DNA of 19,431 bases. Source: Chitinophagaceae bacterium (GTDB lineage: Bacteria; Bacteroidota; Bacteroidia; Chitinophagales; Chitinophagaceae). The notes beneath the pieces were generated by a model. That model saw only the letters and a program-made list of their open reading frames with translations, was not told where the DNA came from and did no database searches. Of the stretch, positions 1-7,870 are shown one piece after another; the stretch's first letter is position 1, and each line of letters starts with the position of its first letter. A program made the position numbers and the translations under genes. The stretch spans positions 1-19,431 of the forward strand of contig PMUF01000205.1 in assembly GCA_003167015.1 (NCBI GenBank), given 5' to 3'.

Positions 1-489
1 AACGGTACGCATACGTATACCAACGTCAGCGGCGGCAGCCTTATCAGCCTCCCGAATGATCCCGGCAGCAGCATTATCCACACGATTACCAGCGACAATA
101 TGGCGATCACTTTCGACGATGGCAGCAAAGCTACCTGGAACGTCGCCCGCCAGCGCACCTATACTTATAACGATGGTTATGTGATCAGCCAGACCGGCAC
201 CCATACCAGCGATAGCCTGACAAACGTTTCCATGTGGGGTTCAGATCGCTACGGTAATGCTTTCACCGTAGATATCCTCCAGCCATATGTCGTTACGTTA
301 AGCTGCAGCTGGCTGCTGACAAGCGGTGAGGTACAGCTCTCTCTGCCCAATGTTACCGCGACTGCCACTTATGGGCTGAATTCCAGCGGTGTCGCTGCCG
401 GCTGTCCTGTCTCCGGCTACTATTATTATCAAGTCTCTGCAGACTTCACCGCCAATGGCAAGATCTATACGGTTATTCTTCCGTACTAA
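1..489 (+). CDS. Partial hypothetical beta-rich protein, C-terminal part
   Basis: The reading frame is open from the first base of the window to a TAA stop, so this is the 3' end of a gene that begins upstream; the ATG at position 100 is only an internal methionine. The visible ~162 residues are rich in Thr, Ser, Tyr, Gly and Asn with alternating hydrophobic residues, which suggests a beta-sandwich in an exported protein or surface lipoprotein. Two cysteines occur, in SCSW and GCPV. The pattern of a 'DRYGNAF' segment, a cysteine, and a late Gly-Cys-Pro followed by a Tyr-rich strand resembles the C-terminal part of uncharacterised Bacteroidota lipoproteins (inference from memory). No catalytic motif is visible and the signal peptide would lie outside the window. 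A strong terminator follows 30 bases after the stop. Confidence 0.75.
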   Translation, partial: NGTHTYTNVSGGSLISLPNDPGSSIIHTITSDNMAITFDDGSKATWNVARQRTYTYNDGYVISQTGTHTSDSLTNVSMWGSDRYGNAFTVDILQPYVVTLSCSWLLTSGEVQLSLPNVTATATYGLNSSGVAAGCPVSGYYYYQVSADFTANGKIYTVILPY

Positions 490-519
490 GCCTTTCCGAT
501 CCTCTACGATATCATTCCG

Positions 520-549
520 GCCGGCCTCTGTTGAGGCCGGCTTTTTTTT
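520..549 (+). terminator. Rho-independent terminator
   Basis: A perfect 9-bp stem, GCCGGCCTC (520-528) paired with GAGGCCGGC (533-541), closes a TGTT loop and is followed directly by eight T residues (542-549). It ends the transcript of the partial gene at 1-489 and separates it from the histidine kinase gene, which starts 43 bases further on. Confidence 0.93.
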
Positions 550-579
550 GCCCGTGCGCTCCGGTTCGTCGAAAAATCT

Positions 580-587
580 TACATTGC
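580..587 (+). promoter_or_regulatory. Possible -7 box of the kinase gene
   Basis: TACATTGC resembles the Bacteroidota -7 consensus TAnnTTTG but has TTGC at its end, and it lies only four bases before the ATG. No TTTG is seen 19-21 bases upstream. It is listed because the same arrangement recurs in the window; alone it is weak. Confidence 0.25.
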
Positions 588-591
588 CATT

Positions 592-1995
592 ATGCGAAAC
601 GTTACTGCCGAATGGCTTTCTTCGATCGAAGTGATGGAAGGGGTGCCGCTGGATCAACTGCAATGGTTTATCGACAATTGCGAACATTATACCTTGCAGG
701 AAGGCGATTACTTTTTTCGCACGGGGGACCCCGTCAAAGGCACATATATCGTCATCTCCGGAAAGATCCGGCTATTCGTGCTGCAACAAAAAGAAATGCG
801 GGAGATCAGTGTGCTGCAGTCGGGTGACGTCAGCGGTTTGCTGCCTTTTTCCAGGGGAATAAACGCCAGTGTGACCGCAAAGGTCATCGAAAGCGGTACC
901 ATCATTCTTCTGCCTACCGGGAAATTCCGGGAGATGATCAGCCGGTTTTACGAGCTGACGGGGGCCCTGGTACATGTGATGACCAACAGGGTACGAAGTT
1001 TTACTTCTTTGCAGCAGCAAAACGAGAAGATGATGGCGCTTGGAAAACTCTCTGCAGGGTTGGCTCACGAGCTCAACAACCCGGTCGCCGCCATCGTCCG
1101 GGGTTCCGAGTCGCTTGTCAAGCATCTGCAGATGGAGCCGGAGCTATTCAAAGAAGTCATCAATGTGCGGATGGAGGCCAAAGACGTCGATCTTATCAAC
1201 AACAAGCTGTTCGAGATCCTGGGTCGTCAGGACAAGCCCAAGCTCACGCTGGTGCAAAAAACGGAGTTGGAGGATGAACTGAGGGACTGGCTGGACGAAA
1301 AAAAGATAGCGAACAGCGATGAGATCGCCGAGAATTTTCTGGAGTACGGGTTCACTTGTGACGACATGGAGCATTTTCATGACCATGTCCCCGACCAATA
1401 CCTTTCCCCTATCCTCAACTGGATCAATACCAACCTGGTCACAGAGCGGATGGTGCAGGACATCCAGGAAGCTTCCCAGCGGATATTCAAGCTCATTCAG
1501 TCGGTAAAGAATTTTACGCATATGGATCAGGGAAAGGGCAAGGAGCTCATCGATATCCACACGGGTATCGCCAACACCCTGACAATGATGCAATACAAGC
1601 TGAAAAAGGCCAACATCGAGGTCGTCGAAGAATTCGACGCCGGGCTGCCCAAGGTGATGGCGCTGGTGGGTGAGCTGAACCAGGTTTGGACCAATCTCAT
1701 CGATAATGCAGTGGATGCGATGGAAGAGAGTGGCAAGGGGAAGCTGATCATCCGAACGGAACGCGATCACCAATTTGCCAGGATCTCGATAACCGACAAT
1801 GGGCCGGGCATTCCCGAAAGCATCCTTTCGAGCATTTTCGATCCCTTCTTTACTACCAAGGGTATAGGAAAAGGAACAGGTCTTGGACTGGACGTCGTGA
1901 TGCGCATCATCCAGGGGCAGCATCATGGTACGGTGAAAGTCAATTCTGTTCCCGGGCGCACCGAATTCATCGTGTGCCTGCCGATCGGCGGTTAA
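592..1995 (+). CDS. Histidine kinase with N-terminal cyclic-nucleotide-binding-like domain
   Basis: This 467-residue protein is a predicted cytoplasmic sensor kinase; no membrane segment is visible. Residues ~10-125 form a Crp/cNMP-type beta-barrel (EGDYFFRTGDP at 37-47, YIVISGKIRLF at 52-62). The phosphate-binding cassette is degenerate: the usual GE..LL...RAA pattern is absent around 78-97, so canonical cAMP binding is doubtful. The dimerisation/phosphoacceptor helix contains AHELNNP with His159. About 100 charged residues (~180-285) separate it from the second helix (~287-312). The ATPase domain has the N-box NLIDNAVDAM (368-377), G1 DNGPGIP (402-408), the F-box FDPFFTTK (416-423) and G2 GKGTGLGL (426-433). 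All catalytic motifs look intact, so it should be an active kinase. The next gene encodes a receiver-domain protein and is its likely partner. The ATG was chosen because the Crp domain begins shortly after it and the terminator lies just upstream. Confidence 0.9.
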   Translation: MRNVTAEWLSSIEVMEGVPLDQLQWFIDNCEHYTLQEGDYFFRTGDPVKGTYIVISGKIRLFVLQQKEMREISVLQSGDVSGLLPFSRGINASVTAKVIESGTIILLPTGKFREMISRFYELTGALVHVMTNRVRSFTSLQQQNEKMMALGKLSAGLAHELNNPVAAIVRGSESLVKHLQMEPELFKEVINVRMEAKDVDLINNKLFEILGRQDKPKLTLVQKTELEDELRDWLDEKKIANSDEIAENFLEYGFTCDDMEHFHDHVPDQYLSPILNWINTNLVTERMVQDIQEASQRIFKLIQSVKNFTHMDQGKGKELIDIHTGIANTLTMMQYKLKKANIEVVEEFDAGLPKVMALVGELNQVWTNLIDNAVDAMEESGKGKLIIRTERDHQFARISITDNGPGIPESILSSIFDPFFTTKGIGKGTGLGLDVVMRIIQGQHHGTVKVNSVPGRTEFIVCLPIGG

Positions 1996-2042
1996 CAAAG
2001 CGGACAGATTGTTCGCTGCCCGAAGGGCCATTATTAGACGTT

Positions 2043-2084
2043 GTACGCCGAGAGGTTACTTTCCCGGGAAACCTCGAGGCGTAC
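2043..2084. repeat. Large imperfect inverted repeat between kinase and response regulator genes
   Basis: The 15-base arms 2043-2057 and 2070-2084 pair at 13 of 15 positions: seven outer pairs (GTACGCC/GGCGTAC), two mismatches, then six inner pairs (GAGGTT/AACCTC). The 12-base centre holds its own palindrome, TCCCGGGA (2062-2069). No T-tract follows the right arm, which argues against a simple intrinsic terminator. It could be an RNA processing or stability hairpin, an attenuator, or an operator for a dimeric regulator. Confidence 0.7.
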
Positions 2085-2135
2085 ACCCCCCTGTCGATAC
2101 CACTCAAAAAGCGTAAATTGCAACACGACCTTAAT

Positions 2136-3821
2136 ATGACATTACCTATCATTTTCACCATAGACGACGATCCCCAGGTTTTGAGGGCCATTGCCCGGGA
2201 CCTGCGATCGCATTTTCGTCAATCTTATCGCATCCTAAGCACGACCTCGGTAAAAGAAGCCCTGGAAAGTCTGCTTGACCTTAAGAACAAGGGTGAGTCT
2301 GTCGCCTTGTTTATTTCTGACCAGCGCATGCCGGAGATGGAGGGTGTGGATTTTTTGCAGAAGGCCAGAGAATTCTTCCCCGATGCACGGCGGGTGTTGC
2401 TGACGGCCTATTCCGATACCGACGCGGCAATCAAGGCGATCAACAGCGTACAGCTGGACTATTATCTCATGAAGCCATGGGACCCGCCTGAGGAGAAATT
2501 GTATCCGGTCATTAGCGAGTTGCTGGATGATTGGCTGGACAGCTACCGGCCCGCTTTTAAGGGGCTCAAAGTCATCGGTTACCAGTTCTCGCCCCAGTCG
2601 CATGAGATCAAGGAATTTCTTGCCGGCAATCTCGTTCCCTACCAATGGCAGGACATCGAGACCAGCCAGGAGGCAGGAGAATTACTAAAGCTCAACAATA
2701 TAACCCTCAAAGATCTGCCGGTAGTCTTTCTCGAAAATGGCAGCTTTCTTGCTGCGCCGACAATACCGGCTATCGCAGCCACCATCGGGCTGAACCCGGA
2801 GGCGAAAAATACCATTTATGACGTCGTGATCATCGGGGCCGGGCCGGCGGGGCTGGCCGCCTCTGTGTATGGCGCATCAGAAGGGTTAAAGACCTTGCTG
2901 GTCGAACGCCGGTCTCCCGGCGGTCAGGCCGGCACCAGTTCGAGGATCGAGAATTACCTGGGTTTTCCCAACGGTCTCAGTGGTACAGAGCTGACCCGGC
3001 GGGCTATCACCCAGGCGACACGGCTGGGCGCCGAGGTGCTTCTGCCCAGAACAGTCAAGGACATCTGCCAGAAAGATGGCTATAAGAAGATAACGCTCGA
3101 CAATGGCGAAGAGATCAATACCCACGCCGTCGTCATTACCACCGGGGTGGACTACCGGAAACTGGAGACCAAAGGTATACCTGATTTTACCGGCGCCGGT
3201 ATCTATTATGGTGCAGCCATGACAGAGGCCAGTGCCTTCAGGGACTGCGAAGTCTTCGTGGTAGGAGGCGGTAATTCCGCGGGACAGGCAGCCATGCACC
3301 TGGCCAAATTTGCCCGCAACGTTCATATCGTGATCCGGAAGGACAGCCTGGGCAGTACCATGTCGGCCTATCTGATCGACCAGATCGCCACCCGCAAGAA
3401 TATTCACCTCCTTTGCCGGAGCGAGATTGTAGAAGCTTCGGGCGGTTCGGGGGAGGCCACCGGTGCTTCCGGCCGGTTGGAATGCCTGCAGATCCAGAAC
3501 CTGGATACGATGGAGATCGCCCAAAAACCGGCGAACGCCCTCTTCATTTTCATCGGGGCCCGTCCCTTTACCGACTGGATCGGTCTCGATATCATCAAAG
3601 ATGACAAGGGATTTCTCGAAACGGGGCGCGACCTGACCATTCATGCCGACTTCAAAAAGATCTGGAAGCAGGACCGGGACCCCTATCTGCTGGAGACCAG
3701 CTGTCCGGGGGTGTTCGCAGCGGGCGATGTACGTGCAGGCGCCATGAACCGCGTCGCGTCGGCCGTGGGCGAAGGCTCGATGTCGATCAGCTTTGTCCAC
3801 AAGTACCTGGCGGAAGTCTGA
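2136..3821 (+). CDS. Fused receiver / glutaredoxin-like / thioredoxin-reductase-like flavoprotein without CxxC
   Basis: The ATG at 2136 begins directly before the receiver domain (MTLPIIFTIDDDP); the frame is open further upstream to 1974, but that part overlaps the kinase gene and looks non-coding. The product has 561 residues. Residues 1-~135 are a CheY-like receiver with acidic D10-D12, phosphoacceptor D62 (ISDQRMP), T90 and K113 (MKPW). Residues ~143-220 resemble a glutaredoxin/thioredoxin fold, but the CPYC position reads SPQS (152-155). Residues ~227-561 are a thioredoxin-reductase-type flavoprotein with FAD motif GAGPAG (234-239), pyridine-nucleotide motif VVGGGNSAG (375-383) and FAD-closing GDV (530-532). 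The region where thioredoxin reductase carries CATC reads AAMTEA (360-365). The five cysteines (311, 371, 427, 450, 523) form no CxxC. Databases usually call this family a fused response regulator/thioredoxin-disulfide reductase, but disulfide reduction cannot use the classical mechanism here. It probably takes phosphate from the upstream kinase. Confidence 0.9.
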   Translation: MTLPIIFTIDDDPQVLRAIARDLRSHFRQSYRILSTTSVKEALESLLDLKNKGESVALFISDQRMPEMEGVDFLQKAREFFPDARRVLLTAYSDTDAAIKAINSVQLDYYLMKPWDPPEEKLYPVISELLDDWLDSYRPAFKGLKVIGYQFSPQSHEIKEFLAGNLVPYQWQDIETSQEAGELLKLNNITLKDLPVVFLENGSFLAAPTIPAIAATIGLNPEAKNTIYDVVIIGAGPAGLAASVYGASEGLKTLLVERRSPGGQAGTSSRIENYLGFPNGLSGTELTRRAITQATRLGAEVLLPRTVKDICQKDGYKKITLDNGEEINTHAVVITTGVDYRKLETKGIPDFTGAGIYYGAAMTEASAFRDCEVFVVGGGNSAGQAAMHLAKFARNVHIVIRKDSLGSTMSAYLIDQIATRKNIHLLCRSEIVEASGGSGEATGASGRLECLQIQNLDTMEIAQKPANALFIFIGARPFTDWIGLDIIKDDKGFLETGRDLTIHADFKKIWKQDRDPYLLETSCPGVFAAGDVRAGAMNRVASAVGEGSMSISFVHKYLAEV

Positions 3822-3860
3822 GCCGGGCCAAATTGTTTCCGTATTTTGATGAACATCCGC

Positions 3861-3868
3861 TATTTTTG
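3861..3868 (+). promoter_or_regulatory. Bacteroidota -7 box for the dihydroorotase-like operon
   Basis: TATTTTTG matches TAnnTTTG exactly. A TTTC 21 bases upstream (3836-3839) could serve as a weak -33 element. The box ends 39 bases before the ATG at 3908, giving a leader of about 30 bases. Its position downstream of the TTG at 3833 also argues that translation starts at 3908. Confidence 0.5.
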
Positions 3869-3907
3869 CGGCCAAAGAGGCCGGAGGCCGGCACATATTC
3901 TTTGGTA

Positions 3908-5170
3908 ATGAAGATCCTCATTCAACAGGCTTGTATTATTGACCGCTCTTCTCCCCACAACGGAACCATCAGGGATATCGTAGTTGAAAATGGCCGGATA
4001 ACGGCTATCGGAGCAGAGCTCTCTGCCGCGGCAGACAAAGTCGTGCGGCATCCCGGTTTGCATGTCAGCCCGGGATGGGTGGATATATTCTCTCATTTCT
4101 GCGATCCCGGCTACGAACACAAAGAGACCCTGGAAACAGGAGCAGCGGCAGCAGCGGCCGGCGGTTTCACCGATGTCTTCGTGATCCCGAACACGCGGCC
4201 GGTCGTGGACAGCAAGTCTCAGGTGGAATATATCCGCGGCGTAGCGGCTGCTTTGCCGGTCAACATCCATCCGATAGGCGCCATCACCCGCGGGCTCGAA
4301 GGAAAAGACCTGGCAGAGATGTACGATATGCGACATAGCGGGGCCGTGGCCTTCAGCGATGGGATCCAGCCCGTACAATCTGCCGGGTTGCTGCTGAAGG
4401 GACTTCAGTATGTCAAGGCCTTCGACGGGATCATCATCCAGGTGCCTGACGATAAAACGGTCGGTGCAGGCGGGTTGATGAACGAAGGCATCGTCAGTAC
4501 CCGGCTGGGCCTCCCCGGCAAGCCCATGATGGCAGAAGAACTCATGGTCGCACGCGATATCAAGCTGGCGCGCTATACCGAATCCAGGATCCATTTCACC
4601 GGCGTCAGTTCGCCCCGGTCACTGGAATATATCCGCCGGGCGAAAGAATCAGGACTGGCCGTGAGTTGTTCTGTGACGCCCTATCACCTTTTCTTTACCG
4701 ATGCCGACCTGGTGGATTACGACACCAATCTGAAAGTATATCCCCCGCTACGGGATGAATCATCTGCCCAAACCTTGCGTGCAGCGGTACTGGAAGGCCC
4801 TGTAGACTGTATAGCCTCGCACCATCTGCCGCACGAGTTCGACAGCAAGGTCGTAGAATTCGAATATGCCCGGCCCGGAATGAGCAGCCTGGAAACGCTC
4901 TATGCCGTCCTCCGGACCCGCTTGCCACAGCTGACGCCGGAAAGGACCGTTGACCTGCTGAGCTATCGGCCCAGGGAACTTTTCGGGCTGCCGCAGCCTT
5001 CCATTGCCGAAGGGCAGACAGCCACCCTCAGCCTTTTCGATCCTGCGGGCGAGACCAGACCGGAGGCGAGCGCTACAAAGTCTAAATCCAGGAACAGCCC
5101 TTTCTTCGGAATGACTTTACAGGGACGGGTGCTGGGCATTCTCAACGGGGACAAACTAATTGTAAATTAA
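3908..5170 (+). CDS. Dihydroorotase-like amidohydrolase, probable pseudoenzyme
   Basis: The start is placed at ATG 3908 because family members begin with the beta-strand MKILIQQACIID, and because a promoter box lies between this ATG and an in-frame TTG at 3833. The product has 420 residues, the normal length for a type I dihydroorotase, with clear family signatures: VSPGWVDIF (53-61), FVIPNTRPV (91-99), MNEGIVSTRLGLPGKP (191-206), VTPYHLFFTD (256-265). Most metal-binding positions are changed. HxH reads FSH (61-63), the usual Arg of HxHLREPG is Cys65, the HCED motif reads QVPD (178-181), the His before VS(T) is Gly232, and the TDHAPH motif reads SHHLPH (304-309). Pyrimidine synthesis by this protein is therefore doubtful. 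Bacteroidota often carry a second, canonical pyrC elsewhere (established pattern, not visible here). It heads an operon with DUF4199 and glycosyltransferase genes; a structural or regulatory role is inference. Confidence 0.85.
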   Translation: MKILIQQACIIDRSSPHNGTIRDIVVENGRITAIGAELSAAADKVVRHPGLHVSPGWVDIFSHFCDPGYEHKETLETGAAAAAAGGFTDVFVIPNTRPVVDSKSQVEYIRGVAAALPVNIHPIGAITRGLEGKDLAEMYDMRHSGAVAFSDGIQPVQSAGLLLKGLQYVKAFDGIIIQVPDDKTVGAGGLMNEGIVSTRLGLPGKPMMAEELMVARDIKLARYTESRIHFTGVSSPRSLEYIRRAKESGLAVSCSVTPYHLFFTDADLVDYDTNLKVYPPLRDESSAQTLRAAVLEGPVDCIASHHLPHEFDSKVVEFEYARPGMSSLETLYAVLRTRLPQLTPERTVDLLSYRPRELFGLPQPSIAEGQTATLSLFDPAGETRPEASATKSKSRNSPFFGMTLQGRVLGILNGDKLIVN

Positions 5171-5186
5171 CGGAAGAGATCAACCG

Positions 5187-5732
5187 ATGATGAGAGCGCC
5201 TAAAAAAATCACTATTACCTTGCTGTTTGGCCTGATTGCTGCGGGATGTATGATTTTGTTCACCCTGGGGATGTATGGGGCCGGACCGCAGGTCTTTCTG
5301 GGGCAGACGGCCTACCTGTTCCATATTGTGCTGATTTTGCTGGCGGCGGTAGCGGCCGTGCTGGATAAAAGGGCTCATGGCGGCGTCCTTGACTTCAGAG
5401 CGGCGCTTAGGGTCTGTTTTGCCGTCATGGTCATAGGGCTGGCCGTCCAATACCTTTTCACCTGGCTTTTGCTGAACGTATTCGATCCGGGTTTCAGAAG
5501 GGCGCTGCTGCCGGTCGTGCATGACAATATGGTGAAGGCCTACCGGCGGTTCGGGGCGAGCGAGAACGACATCCGGCAGGCTGAGGATGCCGAAAAAGGA
5601 CAGGACCCCTTCACATTCGGTCGGATGTTTACAGGACTGGGATTTAATATAATCATTTACTTTCTTATCGCCCTGTTGATCTCCGCCACGGTGAGGACGA
5701 AAAGAGTGCCGTTGCCAAAGTCCGACAGGTAA
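5187..5732 (+). CDS. DUF4199 domain membrane protein
   Basis: This 181-residue inner-membrane protein has four predicted transmembrane segments, at about residues 8-28, 41-60, 75-97 and 148-168. The third and fourth are separated by a charged, probably cytoplasmic or periplasmic loop (~101-145). Length, topology and position between a dihydroorotase homologue and a GT2 gene match the DUF4199 family, a Bacteroidota group of unknown function. It starts 16 bases after the previous stop, with a GGAAGAG stretch about 8 bases before the ATG that could act as a weak ribosome binding site. The next gene begins 9 bases after its stop, so the three genes are very likely co-transcribed. The first of the two adjacent ATG codons was taken as the start; the second would remove one residue. 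Confidence 0.82.
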   Translation: MMRAPKKITITLLFGLIAAGCMILFTLGMYGAGPQVFLGQTAYLFHIVLILLAAVAAVLDKRAHGGVLDFRAALRVCFAVMVIGLAVQYLFTWLLLNVFDPGFRRALLPVVHDNMVKAYRRFGASENDIRQAEDAEKGQDPFTFGRMFTGLGFNIIIYFLIALLISATVRTKRVPLPKSDR

Positions 5733-5741
5733 ATCTATCAA

Positions 5742-6695
5742 ATGGATATTTCAATCGTCATACCGGTCTATAACGAGGATGAGTCCCTGCCCGAGCTATG
5801 CAGCTGGATAGAGAAGGTCATGCAGGAGAACGGATTTTCCTATGAGGTCATTCTCGTCGACGATGGCAGCACGGATCGCTCATGGGATGTCATCGCCGGC
5901 CTTCGCAAGGCCAACCCCTGCATCAAGGGCATCAGGTTCCAGCGTAACTATGGCAAATCTGCCGCCCTCAATGAAGGTTTCAAGATGGCACAGGGGGATG
6001 TAGTGATCACGATGGATGCCGACATGCAGGACAGCCCTGACGAGATCCCGGCCTTACGGACAATGATCCTGGAGGACCGTTACGATATGGTCAGCGGCTG
6101 GAAAAAAGTTCGGCACGACCCGATCTCCAAGACGCTGCCGTCGAAATTCTTCAACTGGACCACCGCCAGGGTCAGCAAGATCCCTTTGCATGATTTCAAC
6201 TGCGGGCTGAAAGCCTATCGGAATAAAGTCGTTAAAAGTATTGAAGTCTACGGCGAAATGCACCGGTATATCCCTGTGATTGCCAAATGGTCGGGATTCA
6301 GAAAGATTGGCGAAAAGGTGGTGGAGCATCGCGCCCGCAAATACGGCTATACAAAGTTCGGCGGCCTGGGCCGTGGGCTGAAAGGCCTGCTGGACCTGGC
6401 TTCGATCAATTTTGTCGGCAAGTATGGCAAGCGCCCCATGCATTTCTTCGGCCCGCTGGGCGTCCTCTTCTTTCTCATCGGCTTTGGCGTATCCATCTCC
6501 TTTATCATCCAGAAGTTCAATCACATGTCGTCCTTTACCCTGACCAACAAACCATCCTTTTATATCGCGCTGATCTGTATGGTGATTGGCAGCCAGCTCT
6601 TCCTGACAGGCTTTGTCGCAGAACTTATCTCCCGCAATTCACCCGGCCGTAATTCTTATCTGATCGAACAAAAACTCGGACTGGACAATCCATGA
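5742..6695 (+). CDS. GT2 glycosyltransferase, polyprenyl-phosphate type, membrane anchored
   Basis: This 317-residue protein has an N-terminal GT-A fold typical of family 2 enzymes: IVIPVYNEDESL (5-16), LVDDGSTD (38-45), RNYGKSAALNEGF (68-80), and the metal/nucleotide-binding MDADMQD (91-97). A DFNCGLKAYR segment (151-160) and an HRARKYGYTKF stretch (196-206) follow, both typical of the DPM1/GtrB-like subgroup that transfers a sugar from a nucleotide donor to polyprenyl phosphate. Two transmembrane helices follow at ~235-256 and ~272-296. It likely acts at the cytoplasmic face of the inner membrane; the sugar cannot be deduced. Its stop overlaps the start of the next glycosyltransferase by four bases (ATGA), indicating translational coupling. 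Confidence 0.9.
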   Translation: MDISIVIPVYNEDESLPELCSWIEKVMQENGFSYEVILVDDGSTDRSWDVIAGLRKANPCIKGIRFQRNYGKSAALNEGFKMAQGDVVITMDADMQDSPDEIPALRTMILEDRYDMVSGWKKVRHDPISKTLPSKFFNWTTARVSKIPLHDFNCGLKAYRNKVVKSIEVYGEMHRYIPVIAKWSGFRKIGEKVVEHRARKYGYTKFGGLGRGLKGLLDLASINFVGKYGKRPMHFFGPLGVLFFLIGFGVSISFIIQKFNHMSSFTLTNKPSFYIALICMVIGSQLFLTGFVAELISRNSPGRNSYLIEQKLGLDNP

Positions 6696-7870
6696 ACCGA
6701 CAGGACCCAACAACGCATCCATCGGGACCAGCCGCCAAAGGATCCGTCGTTATCATCGGGCCGGCACATCCCCTGCGCGGCGGTCTGGCCACTTTCGACC
6801 AACGCCTTGCCAGGGAATTCATCCGGGAGGGCTATGACTGCCGGATATTCTCCTTTTCCCTGCAATACCCTTCTTTCCTGTTCCCCGGTACTACCCAGTA
6901 TTCTACCGAGCCGCCTCCGGAAGGACTGACCATTCTCTCCCGCATCAATTCCATTAACCCATTCAACTGGTGGAGCGTCGGAAAAGAGCTGCGCAAGGAC
7001 CGGCCGGACCTCATCGTCGTGCGTTACTGGCTGCCCCTGATGGGCCCCGCCCTGGGCACTATCCTGAGACAGGTGCGAAAGAACCGGCATACCCGGATCG
7101 TGGCCATTACGGACAATGTCATTCCCCACGAGAAAAGGCTCGGGGACAAACCGTTCACCCGCTATTTCCTGGCGGCCTGCGACGCCTTTATCACGATGAG
7201 CGGAAAAGTGATGCAGGATCTTCGCCAGTTTCAGCCGGACAAACCGGCCACCCAGGTAGCCCATCCCCTGTATGACAATTTCGGCGAGCCGATACCAAAG
7301 AAAGAAGCCCGTGCACTGCTGCGACAAAAAGGAGTGGATATCGGGGACGGGGACAAGGTGCTGCTGTTCTTCGGCTTTATCCGTAAATACAAGGGCCTCG
7401 ATATTGCCCTGCAGGCGATGGCGGACCACCGGGTGCGCGATCTGGGCGTAAAATTGCTGGTAGCCGGCGAATTCTATGAAGATGCGGCGTCTTACCGCGA
7501 TCTGATTGCCTCGCTGGGCATCGAAAAATCCCTGCTGCTGTGTACCGATTTTATCCCCGACAGCGAGGTCCGCAACTACCTTTGTGCAGCCGATGCCGTC
7601 ATCCAACCTTACCGGAATGCCACGCAAAGCGGGGTAACACCCCTTGCCTATCATTTTGAAAAGCCCATGATCGTGTCGAATGTCGGTGGTCTGGCCGCCC
7701 TTGTGCCGCATGAGCAGGTAGGGCTGGTCGCGGAGCCGCATCCCGGTCCGATGGCAGATGCCATCCTCCGGTACTTTATATTGGGCGAATCTTTTTTCAT
7801 CTCCAACCTTCGCAGGGAAAAAGAAAAATACTCCTGGAGCCGGTTGGTGGCCAACATTATAGCCTTATGA
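6692..7870 (+). CDS. GT4-type glycosyltransferase
   Basis: This 392-residue soluble GT-B glycosyltransferase has an N-terminal Rossmann half that begins VVIIGPAHPLRGGLATF (19-35), where the glycine-rich loop contacts the acceptor or donor. The C-terminal half begins around 222 with LLFFGFIRKYKGLD (224-237), typical of family 4. It continues with LLVAGEFYED (255-264) and the donor-binding region VIQPYRNATQSGVTPLAY (303-320), then PMIVSNVGGL (325-334). The classical EX7E pair is not well conserved: the first Glu position falls in the QSGVTP region. This occurs in some Bacteroidota members. The acceptor is unknown, but coupling by four-base overlaps to the GT2 gene before and the HAD gene after suggests one envelope-glycan pathway. 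Confidence 0.87.
   Translation: MNRQDPTTHPSGPAAKGSVVIIGPAHPLRGGLATFDQRLAREFIREGYDCRIFSFSLQYPSFLFPGTTQYSTEPPPEGLTILSRINSINPFNWWSVGKELRKDRPDLIVVRYWLPLMGPALGTILRQVRKNRHTRIVAITDNVIPHEKRLGDKPFTRYFLAACDAFITMSGKVMQDLRQFQPDKPATQVAHPLYDNFGEPIPKKEARALLRQKGVDIGDGDKVLLFFGFIRKYKGLDIALQAMADHRVRDLGVKLLVAGEFYEDAASYRDLIASLGIEKSLLLCTDFIPDSEVRNYLCAADAVIQPYRNATQSGVTPLAYHFEKPMIVSNVGGLAALVPHEQVGLVAEPHPGPMADAILRYFILGESFFISNLRREKEKYSWSRLVANIIAL

Noticed and set aside
1974..2135. Upstream extension of the receiver-TrxR reading frame
   Set aside because: These codons overlap the kinase stop, cross the inverted repeat, and do not resemble a protein domain; the receiver fold begins at 2136.
2886..3896. 336-codon open frame on the minus strand
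   Set aside because: It is antisense to the flavoprotein part of the receiver-TrxR fusion, and its translation has no recognisable domain.
6656..7741. 361-codon open frame on the minus strand
   Set aside because: It is antisense to the GT4 gene, which has a coherent GT-B pattern and four-base overlaps with both neighbours.
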